Positions 8,315 through 14,992 of a stretch of DNA of 64,000 bases are shown here, piece by piece; position 1 is the stretch's first letter; each line of letters opens with the position of its first letter. The DNA comes from Saprospira grandis (GTDB lineage Bacteria > Bacteroidota > Bacteroidia > Chitinophagales > Saprospiraceae). The notes below the pieces were generated by a model. That model was not told the DNA's origin, searched no databases, and worked only from the letters and a program-made list of their open reading frames with translations. Position numbers and translations under genes: made by a program. The stretch spans positions 186,001-250,000 of the forward strand of contig NZ_CP110854.1 of the NCBI RefSeq assembly GCF_027594745.1, read 5' to 3'.

Positions 8315-9257
8315 TATGTTCTCTTTTTTTTAGTAAAAAATCACCTTGATCAGACGAATTACAAACATTATCATTCATTCCATTTTCTTCATCATAAATC
8401 ACCTGAGTCCAAGTCTTAAAGATACTATCATAAGACACTTCATTACCTAATGGGTATCCACTCAAATATTGATATGGAATAAATGTAATCCTATAATAGA
8501 TCTCACCCTTTACCTCAAAAAAACTCATAAAAAAAAGCTTTGCGTGCCTCTCTGGAGTCTTCACATTAGGATATGGAGCTGCTACATAGACTTTTTTCTC
8601 ATCATCAACTTTTTTCTTCCCATTATCTGCATAAATAAGTTTCAAATCAGATATTCCTACCTCCCAACTGCATACCGAGTAAACCCCTTCAAAAACTTTT
8701 ACTTTTGATGAAAGTGCGGTATATGTTGCCTGTATTTCTTGTTTAAATGCAGAATATCTTAACACTATATCGATATCATCTACATTTGATGCTTTTATAG
8801 AACCAAAACCGTTACGGCCTTTTGCTCCCAAACCTCCAAATGCTACTAATGCGCTAAAGGCTGGCTTTATTTCTTTTTCTAAAATTTCTTTGTTGCGACA
8901 TGATACAATAATATTAAACCGACTTCCCTCTTCAATGTAGTAGTTATCTTGAACTCCATAAGCCATGTACTTTACATCCATTGATACTTCCGGAGAAGAA
9001 TTTTTAAATATTCGGTCAGAATACTTCACATTCACCTCCCGCACCCTTAACAACACTTTACTACGCTGCTCTGTATTCCCAAAAATCTCCCCCTCCCTCT
9101 TCTTCAACTCCTCCAACTCCAAATGCCCATTAAGTGCGCGCCACCAAAACCGCAGCGCCCCTTTTATACTTGGCGCTCGAAGCTCTGGCGTTTTTCCATC
9201 GGCCCCAGCCATAAACATGGGCGTAATGGTCTCGCATTCAAAAGTTATTGTGTGCAT
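8301..9257 (-). CDS. cmr1: type III-B CRISPR RAMP protein Cmr1
   Basis: A 318-residue RAMP protein with the Cmr1 signature at the N-terminus: ITPMFMAGAD (11-20), then APSIKGALRFWWRALNG (28-44). A glycine-rich loop, FGGLGAKGRNGFGS, lies near residues 139-152. Cmr1 binds near the 3' end of the crRNA and is needed for target capture. It is the first gene of the operon and its last 14 bases overlap cmr2. The C-terminal 30 residues are hydrophilic (NDNVCNSSDQGD) and look unconserved. Upstream lies a terminator-like hairpin rather than an obvious promoter. Confidence 0.93.
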   Translation of the reverse strand: MHTITFECETITPMFMAGADGKTPELRAPSIKGALRFWWRALNGHLELEELKKREGEIFGNTEQRSKVLLRVREVNVKYSDRIFKNSSPEVSMDVKYMAYGVQDNYYIEEGSRFNIIVSCRNKEILEKEIKPAFSALVAFGGLGAKGRNGFGSIKASNVDDIDIVLRYSAFKQEIQATYTALSSKVKVFEGVYSVCSWEVGISDLKLIYADNGKKKVDDEKKVYVAAPYPNVKTPERHAKLFFMSFFEVKGEIYYRITFIPYQYLSGYPLGNEVSYDSIFKTWTQVIYDEENGMNDNVCNSSDQGDFLLKKREHNDNY

Positions 9258-9276
9258 AAGCTTTTAGTTTTTGCTA

Positions 9277-9316
9277 CAAAAAAAGGGCTGGCCGAAGCAC
9301 ATACTTCGACTAGCCC
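9277..9316 (-). terminator. terminator-like hairpin just upstream of cmr1 (possible attenuator)
   Basis: On the minus strand a 13-bp imperfect stem (9304-9316 with 9285-9297, loop of about 6) is followed by seven T. It ends only 20 bases before the cmr1 start codon, too close for a full promoter to fit between. Any transcript of the operon from upstream must pass through it. Confidence 0.6.
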
Positions 9317-9484
9317 AATTATATTATGTATAAATATTTTTTCGCACGATTTATCTGTTTTGTCTTTAGGTTCCCCCAAATTAACTTTCCAAACCAAAAA
9401 AAGCAAGTTTTGCCCTTATTTTTCACAAAAAAGGAAGTCGCTGTCCAGCCTATCTAGAATATTTTATTTTTTTCTATTTTTTTT

Positions 9485-9615
9485 GGGGCTGCCCCTGCGC
9501 TTCGCTTGGGTCGGGCTATGTCGCAGCTCGCAGGTCTGCTCGGCCCTGCGTTTTTTTTCGCTGCGCTCAAAAAAACTGGGTCTGGCCTGCGGCCACTGCT
9601 TTCTATCCCTCAGCC
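9485..9615 (+). repeat. interspersed repeat, subfamily a (copy 1)
   Basis: Left end GGGGCTGCCC, core with TCGCAGCTCGC and GCTCGGCCCTGCG, then GGTCTGGCC with a GGCC...GGCC hairpin, right end ATCCCTCAGCC. Terminal GGCTG pairs with CAGCC. A variable A/T-rich hairpin sits between the two core blocks. Confidence 0.8.
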
Positions 9616-9679
9616 GCTCATCTAGTTTTTTCAGGCCATTGTTTTTCTTCGGCAGTTTTGGTTTTGGTTTTTTGGACCT

Positions 9680-9901
9680 GTAGGTTGAAACCTACAGCCA
9701 TACAACAAAGCTATTTTACATCTATAGTGCGGGGAGGATTAAAATCCTCCACCGCTTTAAACATGGGCGGTTTTTTTCTTCGGCGGTTGGAGCAGATTAT
9801 TTTTCTTTAGTAGTTCTAGAGCAGTGGGTTAAAACCCACAGCAAAAAAGAATGCCGTTCTACATCCAAAAAAAATGAGCCGATGGTTAAAACCATCGGCT
9901 C
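9680..9901. repeat. cluster of constant-loop hairpins (TTRAAA type)
   Basis: Four short palindromes have the same loop but different stems: 9680-9695 (GTAGG/CCTAC), 9732-9750 (GGAGGA/TCCTCC), 9824-9839 (GTGGG/CCCAC) and 9876-9901 (GAGCCGATGG/CCATCGGCTC). The centre is TTGAAA or TTAAAA each time. No gene is present. Confidence 0.7.
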
Positions 9902-10045
9902 ATAAAAAATTAAACTAAAACCGTTTCCTTTTTTTTGGACGGTTATTTTTTTCTCTTGTTTTGATCCGCACAATTTTTTTAGCCCCAAAAAAATTCATTG
10001 TTTTTTGGCCCAATTGCTAATTGAAAGCCGCTATTTGAAAGGGGG
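9821..10045 (+). repeat. 225-bp direct repeat, copy 1
   Basis: Nearly identical to 10361-10585, with the same length. It starts with a GTGGGTTAAAACCCAC hairpin and ends with a segment reading CTATTTGAAAGGGGGA. The middle contains runs such as GGTTATTTTTTTCTCTTG that show no coding potential. Confidence 0.85.
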
Positions 10046-10060
10046 ATTTTTTATATCCCC

Positions 10061-10150
10061 AAAAATTTCATCGAAACCCCAGGGCCAAGGCCCTAGGCTA
10101 AGGAAAAAATTGTCATCCCCTCATCCGAGGGGATTTTTCTTGGCGGTTGT
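10061..10150 (+). repeat. 90-bp direct repeat, copy 1
   Basis: Matches 10250-10340. It holds two hairpins, AGGGCCAAGGCCCT and ATCCCCTCATCCGAGGGGAT, and ends CTTGGCGGTTGT. It is interleaved with the 225-bp repeats, so the order is A1-B1-B2-A2. Confidence 0.8.
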
Positions 10151-10249
10151 GCTTGGGTGGTTGTTGTTTTTCTTAATGGTTTTGAATCCATTAGTTTTTT
10201 CACCGCAGAAAAAGTCAGCGATAAAAACAATTGCTATTATTTCTGCCTC

Positions 10250-10340
10250 ATAAATTTCATAGCAACCCCAGGGCCAAGGCCCTGGGCTAAGAAAAAAAAT
10301 TATCATCCCCTCATACGAGGGGATTTTTCTTGGCGGTTGT
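10250..10340 (+). repeat. 90-bp direct repeat, copy 2
   Basis: Second copy of the 10061-10150 unit. The second hairpin reads ATCCCCTCATACGAGGGGAT, so only the loop differs from copy 1. About 100 bases of A/T-rich sequence without a visible gene separate the two copies. Confidence 0.8.
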
Positions 10341-10360
10341 TTTTTTGAAGTTTTTTTGGA

Positions 10361-10585
10361 CCAGTGGGTTAAAACCCACCGCAAAAAAGCTAGCCATTCT
10401 ACAGCCCAAAAAAATGAGCCGAAGGTTGAAACCATCGGCTCATGAAAAATTAAACTAAAACCGTTTCCTTTTTTTGGGGCGGTTATTTTTTTCTCTTGTT
10501 TTGATCAGCGTAATTTTTTTAGCGCCAAAAAAATTCATTGTTTTTTAGCCCAATTGCTAATTGAAAGCCGCTATTTGAAAGGGGG
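10361..10585 (+). repeat. 225-bp direct repeat, copy 2
   Basis: Second copy of 9821-10045, with scattered substitutions. One is in a hairpin stem (GAGCCGAAGG against CCATCGGCTC), which leaves a single mismatch. It ends about 50 bases before interspersed repeat copy 2. Confidence 0.85.
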
Positions 10586-10632
10586 AAATTAAGGGCCGAA
10601 GAAAAAGAGTAGAGAAAAAAAGACAGATGAGC

Positions 10633-10760
10633 GGCCTAGCGATGTGAAGCAGTGCGGCAAAGCCGCAGACCCAGCAAAAAACTTGTTTTTTTGCGCAGGG
10701 CCGAGCAGACCTGCGAGCTGCGAAACGTAGCGCCGACGAGCGAAGCGAGGCGGAGGCCTC
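10633..10760 (-). repeat. interspersed repeat, subfamily b (copy 2)
   Basis: In reverse orientation: GGCCTAGCGATGTG at the low-coordinate end and GGAGGCCTC at the high end, so GGCCT pairs with AGGCC. The core reads GCAGGGCCGAGCAGACC. It starts 6 bases past the stop of the acetyltransferase gene and has the same direction. Confidence 0.8.
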
Positions 10761-10765
10761 AAAAA

Positions 10766-11386
10766 TTACTGATCCAAAAATAATTGAAAGCGCTCTATAA
10801 ATTGCCCAATATGATATCCATCGAGCAAAGCATGATTGACGCTGATGGCCAAGGGCATGATCATTTTTTTGTCCCGCAGCAAAATTTTACCAAAAGATAA
10901 ATGCGGAACACTCATGTCTTTGTCGCCAAAAAAGGGCTCTTTATGCGCCTTGAAATGCACCCAAGGAACAGCAGAACAATAAATGCAGCCCAAACTGCTG
11001 CGAGGCGGAAATAAATTGCGCGAATTAAATATCCGCTCTTTTTCTAAACGAAAACGCTCCGAAAAAAGCGCAAAATCCTCCGTATACTCCACATAAGAAA
11101 ACCCAAAACTGTGATCGGGCCGAGCAATGGTGGCTGAAACATCTATGCGCTCGTAAATTCGGACCCGATCGCCTTCTATCCGATATTTTAAGGGCTCTAT
11201 CTGGTTGATGGCCCGCAGACAAGCATGCAAATACAATAAAAAAACAGATTGCTTTTCGGCCTTGCTCCGAGCATAGATTTTTGTCAAATCCATCTCTACA
11301 GTTAGCGCAAAACTAGGGTCCTGAAATTTTCGAAAATGATCAAAAAGTTCTTTTCGATTCCAGTTTTCTATATCTAAATAGTTCAT
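10766..11386 (-). CDS. CatA-like chloramphenicol acetyltransferase family protein
   Basis: A 206-residue cytoplasmic protein of the trimeric chloramphenicol acetyltransferase fold, which moves an acetyl group from acetyl-CoA to a hydroxyl. The family active-site motif HxxxDG is present near the C-terminus as NHALLDGYHIGQF (about residues 184-196); the histidine acts as base and the aspartate is structural. The N-terminus (DIENWNRKELFDHFRKFQDPSF) is the standard beginning of CatA proteins, and the length matches (about 210-220). The usual double His (HH) is NH here, with the catalytic second His kept. Many chromosomal members do not act on chloramphenicol, so the substrate is open. It is separated from the ABC gene by a terminator. 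Confidence 0.85.
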   Translation of the reverse strand: MNYLDIENWNRKELFDHFRKFQDPSFALTVEMDLTKIYARSKAEKQSVFLLYLHACLRAINQIEPLKYRIEGDRVRIYERIDVSATIARPDHSFGFSYVEYTEDFALFSERFRLEKERIFNSRNLFPPRSSLGCIYCSAVPWVHFKAHKEPFFGDKDMSVPHLSFGKILLRDKKMIMPLAISVNHALLDGYHIGQFIERFQLFLDQ

Positions 11387-11397
11387 TTTCTTAGCTT

Positions 11398-11436
11398 AAA
11401 AAAGCGGCAGAAAAACTTTTGTTCTCCTGCCGCTTG
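11398..11436 (-). terminator. terminator after the ABC ATPase gene
   Basis: Minus-strand stem AAGCGGCAG with CTGCCGCTT, extended by weaker pairs, followed by a T run at 11398-11402. It lies between the ABC gene stop (11441) and the acetyltransferase start (11386). Confidence 0.75.
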
Positions 11437-11440
11437 GCCC

Positions 11441-12079
11441 CTAAAGGCGAATGCTTTTATCGTAGTTCAAAAAATAATCGTCGCCCAAACTGGCAATTAA
11501 AAAGCTGGCCTTTTCTTCCTCGCAACGGCGCTGAATCAGTTGGCAAGCCCGGCGAATATTTTCTTGGTCCAAATGCGCAAAGGGTTCGTCCATCAACAAA
11601 AGGGAAAAGGGCTGACTGAGCGCCCGAATGATCGCAATCCGCTGCTTTTGCCCATAAGATAAAAGCCCCGTGGGCCGATCCCAATGCTCCATCATGTCCA
11701 GTTCTTCGGCGGCAGCTTTGAGTTGGTCCAGATCCATGGCGGGATTCAATTCCTGCTTGAGGATTAAATTTTCCGCCATGCTGAGCTGGGGAAACAAACG
11801 CAAATCCTGAAAAATAATGGCCAATTCCTTTTGCCGCAAAAGCGCCCAATCTTCCGCAGAAAATTGTCGAATATCTTGGCCTTTCCATGAAATTTGACCG
11901 CTATAATCCTGACGCAAACCATAGAGCAAATGCTGAAATGTGGTTTTTCCTCGCCCCGATGGCGCCTCCAAAAAATAAGCGGTGCCCTCGACTAAGGCCC
12001 AATCACAGCCCCAAACTTCAGAGCTCGATAAATCTTTTTCGGCTAAAGGAAGCGGAATTAAATTTGAAAATTGAAACAT
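11441..12079 (-). CDS. ABC transporter ATP-binding protein (LolD-like)
   Basis: A 212-residue ATPase counted from ATG 12079; a TTG 15 bases upstream is less likely. All nucleotide-binding motifs are visible: Walker A APSGRGKTT (about 45-53), Q-loop region IIFQDLRLFPQLS, signature LSYGQKQR, Walker B LLLMDEPFAHLD with the catalytic Glu, and a weak H-loop (SLGDDYF lacks the usual His). Size and sequence resemble the LolD/MacB ATPase group. No permease is next to it. It starts 1 base past the thioredoxin gene stop, so the two are probably translated together. The missing switch His may lower ATPase activity. Confidence 0.85.
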   Translation of the reverse strand: MFQFSNLIPLPLAEKDLSSSEVWGCDWALVEGTAYFLEAPSGRGKTTFQHLLYGLRQDYSGQISWKGQDIRQFSAEDWALLRQKELAIIFQDLRLFPQLSMAENLILKQELNPAMDLDQLKAAAEELDMMEHWDRPTGLLSYGQKQRIAIIRALSQPFSLLLMDEPFAHLDQENIRRACQLIQRRCEEEKASFLIASLGDDYFLNYDKSIRL

Positions 12080-12080
12080 C

Positions 12081-13454
12081 CTATTTTTTTTCAAAAAGTT
12101 CGGCCAACTTGGCTTCCAAAGCTGGCCCTCTTAAATTTTTGGCCAATACTCGGCCCTCGGCATCCAATAAAAGGGTAAAGGGAATGCCCCGAACGCCATA
12201 TAGTTTTGCCGGTGCAGAGCTCCAGCCCTTCAAATCAGAAACATGATACCAGTCTAAACCGTCTTTTTCAATGGCTTTGAGCCAACGATCGCGATTGTTA
12301 TCCAAGGAAACACCCAAAATTTCAAAGCCCTGATCTTTATATTTTTCATAAACTTTGCGCACATTCGGGTTCTCGCGGCGACAAGGCCCACACCAACTGG
12401 CCCAAAAATCAACCAACAGCACTTTTCCACGCAAATCCGATAGCTTGAGCATTTTGCCCTCTGGCGTGGCTACCTCAAAATCGGGCGCCAAACCACCAAT
12501 AGGAGCGGCTCCACGAACCTGAATAATCTGCTGCTGAATAAAATTGTCCAATACTTCCGATTTTCCGCCATGAATTTTCTGATAACGCTCGGCATATTGC
12601 ACAAATAATTCTTTTTGCTGAGCCGACAACAAGCCAAAGGCCACGCCCAACAAAGCCGACTGATGATGAGGACTCTCCTGCCCCACCGCATCCAAAGTTT
12701 TGTCCAAATAATTTTGCACTTCTTCCGCCGATAAGCCCACCCGACTCACATTAGTCGCATAGCTTTTAATCGCCTCATAAAAGAAGGGAATCCGCTTGAA
12801 GGTCCCATCAGAAAGGTCCGTAAACTGAAAATAAGTTTGGGCCAAATAATCGCCCTCTCTTTGCTCCGCCGAACTTTTGTTATTCTGATAAGACAAATAG
12901 GTATACAAGCCCACAATTTTGGCCAATTCGGGCTGCTCCTTCTTCAAAGCCAGCAAATATGACTTGCGGCGATAATCCAAAGCCTCCAGCTTTTTATCCA
13001 AATCCGCCAGCACTTTGGGCTCATTTACATTTTGCTTATAGGCCGAAACTAGGGCAAAAAAACTAGCACTTTGCTCCCGAATACTATCCAACATGGCCAC
13101 AAAAGCCTGATTCGTCTTCGATTTTTTTATTTCATAGGCGTTAATGTCCTCACAAACGCCCGTCAAAATTACCTTTTTTTCATTGCCCAAATAAAGCGGC
13201 CGCATCTGGTTGAGCGAGGTCCCCAAATAATAGTTTCCTTCCTCCAAACTCCCACTATAACTATAGCGTTTTGCCGATTTCGAGCTCGTCAGTTCCATCG
13301 CACTAAAAGGCTCCACCTGCGTGCCGGTCCACTGAAAAAGCTGCAAATTTTCTAGCTCACAATCAGCGGCTAGCTCTACTTCTAAACTCATTTTTTTTTG
13401 TGCGCTCAAACTACCCGCAAGCAGTAGGAGCAAAAACATCCAACTTTTTGACAT
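12081..13454 (-). CDS. secreted TlpA-like thioredoxin with N-terminal DUF4369-type domain
   Basis: A 457-residue exported protein. A signal peptide (KSWMFLLLLLAGSLSAQ, 3-19) is followed by a beta-rich DUF4369-like region (to about 130), a helical middle, and a C-terminal thioredoxin domain (about 320-455): APDFEVATPEGK, then VDFWASWCGPCRREN with the active-site CGPC, and a cis-proline loop GVRGIPFTLLLD. Such fusions are typical of Bacteroidota and reduce disulfides or cytochrome c thiols in the periplasm. The gene is followed directly by the ABC ATPase. Upstream is an interspersed repeat and then the divergent corA gene. Confidence 0.9.
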   Translation of the reverse strand: MSKSWMFLLLLLAGSLSAQKKMSLEVELAADCELENLQLFQWTGTQVEPFSAMELTSSKSAKRYSYSGSLEEGNYYLGTSLNQMRPLYLGNEKKVILTGVCEDINAYEIKKSKTNQAFVAMLDSIREQSASFFALVSAYKQNVNEPKVLADLDKKLEALDYRRKSYLLALKKEQPELAKIVGLYTYLSYQNNKSSAEQREGDYLAQTYFQFTDLSDGTFKRIPFFYEAIKSYATNVSRVGLSAEEVQNYLDKTLDAVGQESPHHQSALLGVAFGLLSAQQKELFVQYAERYQKIHGGKSEVLDNFIQQQIIQVRGAAPIGGLAPDFEVATPEGKMLKLSDLRGKVLLVDFWASWCGPCRRENPNVRKVYEKYKDQGFEILGVSLDNNRDRWLKAIEKDGLDWYHVSDLKGWSSAPAKLYGVRGIPFTLLLDAEGRVLAKNLRGPALEAKLAELFEKK

Positions 13455-13491
13455 CTATCTTTTTTTTACTGATTTTTTTTGATTCTTTTTT

Positions 13492-13622
13492 GGGGCTGCC
13501 CCTCGCCTTCGGCTCGGGTCGGGCTGTGTCGCAGCTCGCTATTCGCTCGGCCCTGCGCTTTTTTTCGCTACGCTCAAAAAAGCTGGGTCTGGCCTTCGGC
13601 CACTGCTGTCCATCCCTCAGCC
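13492..13622 (+). repeat. interspersed repeat, subfamily a (copy 3)
   Basis: GGGGCTGCCC at the left and CATCCCTCAGCC at the right, with both conserved core blocks. It is trailed to 13660 by two TTCG-type hairpins (GGCGGCTTCGCCGCC). It fills the divergent gap between the thioredoxin gene and corA; the rest of that gap (to 13798) is A/T-rich with one promoter-like box. Confidence 0.85.
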
Positions 13623-13767
13623 GAGGCGCTGCGCGCCTTGGCGGCGGCTTCGCCGCCTAAGCCAAGAAAACAACTAGCTAAAAGTACAAACTATTCCGAG
13701 CATTTAAAAATATGCTTAGGCTCCTTAAAAAGTATGCCTAGAATAAGCTAGAGCCTAAAGTTTATTG

Positions 13768-13775
13768 TAAGTTTG
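13768..13775 (+). promoter_or_regulatory. promoter -7 box for corA
   Basis: TAAGTTTG matches the Bacteroidota -7 consensus TAnnTTTG and lies 24 bases before the corA start. A clear -33 TTTG was not found at the expected distance. Confidence 0.45.
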
Positions 13776-13798
13776 GAGCTTCTGAAAAATGTGACCAA

Positions 13799-14746
13799 AT
13801 GATTCGTTATTACCGCCTAGAAGACCGCAAATTGCAAGAACTCAACGAAATGCAGGCCCCCTGCTGGGTCAATATTTCGCCTCCTTTCAATATTGCCAGC
13901 ATAGAAGCCCTGGCCGAAGAGCTAGAGCTCGATCTCGATTATCTGACCGACCCTTTGGATATTGATGAACGGACCCGTTTCGAGTTTAGCGATGAGGCCA
14001 AGCTCATTATCTTAAATACGCCGGTGCTCAATGATCATAGCACCGAAGAGCGCACCCTTTATATTACGGTGCCCATGGGCCTTATCTGGACCCCCGACTA
14101 TTTTATTACTATTTCTTCTTATGAAAACTCGGTCTTGCAGAGCTTTTTGGGCCAAAAGGTCAAGGACTTTGATCCTAGAGACCCTTCTTTATTTGTTTTG
14201 CAAATTTTGGAACAAAACGTCTATGCCTATTTGCGCTGCCTCAAAGATATTAACGTCCGTAGAAATGTAGTAGAGCAAGAGGTTTATGAATCTTCTAAGA
14301 ATCGGGACCTCAAAAAGTTGCTCAATCTAGAAAAGTCTTTGGTTTATTTTGTCACCGAGCTCACCACCATCAATCAGTTGATGAGTAAGATCCAGCGGAC
14401 CAATTTTTTAGGCATTCGGGGCGATGAGGAAAAAGAAGACCTCTTTGAGGATATCCTCATTGATAACCGCCAAGCCTTGGAGATGGCCCATATTTACTCC
14501 AATATTTTGGGGGGCACCATGGAAGCCCTGGCCTCTATGATTTCTAATAATTTGAATGAAGTCATGAAGCGGCTCACCGTCATTACTATTGTGTTGATGG
14601 TGCCCACCTTAGTGGCTAGTTTTTATGGCATGAACGTCAGTTTGCCCATGATGCAACACCCCAATGCCTTTTGGGCCTTAATGGGTATTGCCGTGCTTAT
14701 TTCTATTATTTTGGTCCTCTTCTTTAGGAGCAAAAAACTGTTTTAG
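13799..14746 (+). CDS. corA: CorA-family magnesium/cobalt transporter
   Basis: A 315-residue inner-membrane channel of the 2-TM-GxN family that takes up Mg2+ (or Co2+/Ni2+) as a pentamer. A soluble alpha/beta N-terminal domain (to about 240) is followed by two membrane helices at about 255-275 and 288-308. The hallmark YGMNV is present in SFYGMNVSLPM at the end of the first membrane helix and forms the selectivity filter. The C-terminus is basic (RSKKLF), as in family members. Length is normal. A TAnnTTTG box lies 24 bases upstream. It is a single-gene unit. Confidence 0.93.
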   Translation: MIRYYRLEDRKLQELNEMQAPCWVNISPPFNIASIEALAEELELDLDYLTDPLDIDERTRFEFSDEAKLIILNTPVLNDHSTEERTLYITVPMGLIWTPDYFITISSYENSVLQSFLGQKVKDFDPRDPSLFVLQILEQNVYAYLRCLKDINVRRNVVEQEVYESSKNRDLKKLLNLEKSLVYFVTELTTINQLMSKIQRTNFLGIRGDEEKEDLFEDILIDNRQALEMAHIYSNILGGTMEALASMISNNLNEVMKRLTVITIVLMVPTLVASFYGMNVSLPMMQHPNAFWALMGIAVLISIILVLFFRSKKLF

Positions 14747-14794
14747 GTCCAGAAACTGCGAAGCCTAGGGCCTTGGCCCTAGGCGCCCCTAGGC

Positions 14795-14909
14795 GGCCTA
14801 GCGATGTGCAAGGGTGGCCGAAGGCCAGACCGAAGCGCGCAGCGCTGAAGGGCCGAGCAGACCTGCGAGCCCTGAAACGTAGCGCCCGCAGCTTGCTGCG
14901 GGAGGCCCC
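14795..14909 (-). repeat. interspersed repeat, subfamily b (copy 4)
   Basis: GGCCTAGCGATGTG at one end and GGGAGGCCCC at the other, with the core GGGCCGAGCAGACCTGCGAG. It is preceded at 14760-14784 by a CCTAGGGCCTTGGCCCTAGG palindrome. It lies between the converging corA and giant-protein genes. Confidence 0.8.
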
Positions 14910-14940
14910 AAAACCCCATCATTAGCCTGTTTTTGGGCAT

Positions 14941-14978
14941 AAAAAAAGACCACTACTAAAGCGTAGCGGTCTTTTTTC
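14941..14978. terminator. bidirectional terminator between corA and the giant gene
   Basis: AGACCACTAC (14947-14956) pairs with GTAGCGGTCT (14962-14971) with one mismatch. An A run lies on the left and a T run on the right, so it can serve both converging genes. Confidence 0.75.
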
Positions 14979-14992
14979 TGTTGGCTCTAGGC

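Noticed and set aside
9123..9683. Plus-strand frame overlapping the cmr1 start and repeat copy 1
   Set aside because: It is antisense to cmr1 and then reads through repeat sequence; composition is Ser/Phe/Leu-rich and not protein-like.
10121..10435. Small frames inside the direct-repeat region
   Set aside because: They are built from the duplicated hairpin units, carry poly-Lys and poly-Phe runs, and lack any start signal.
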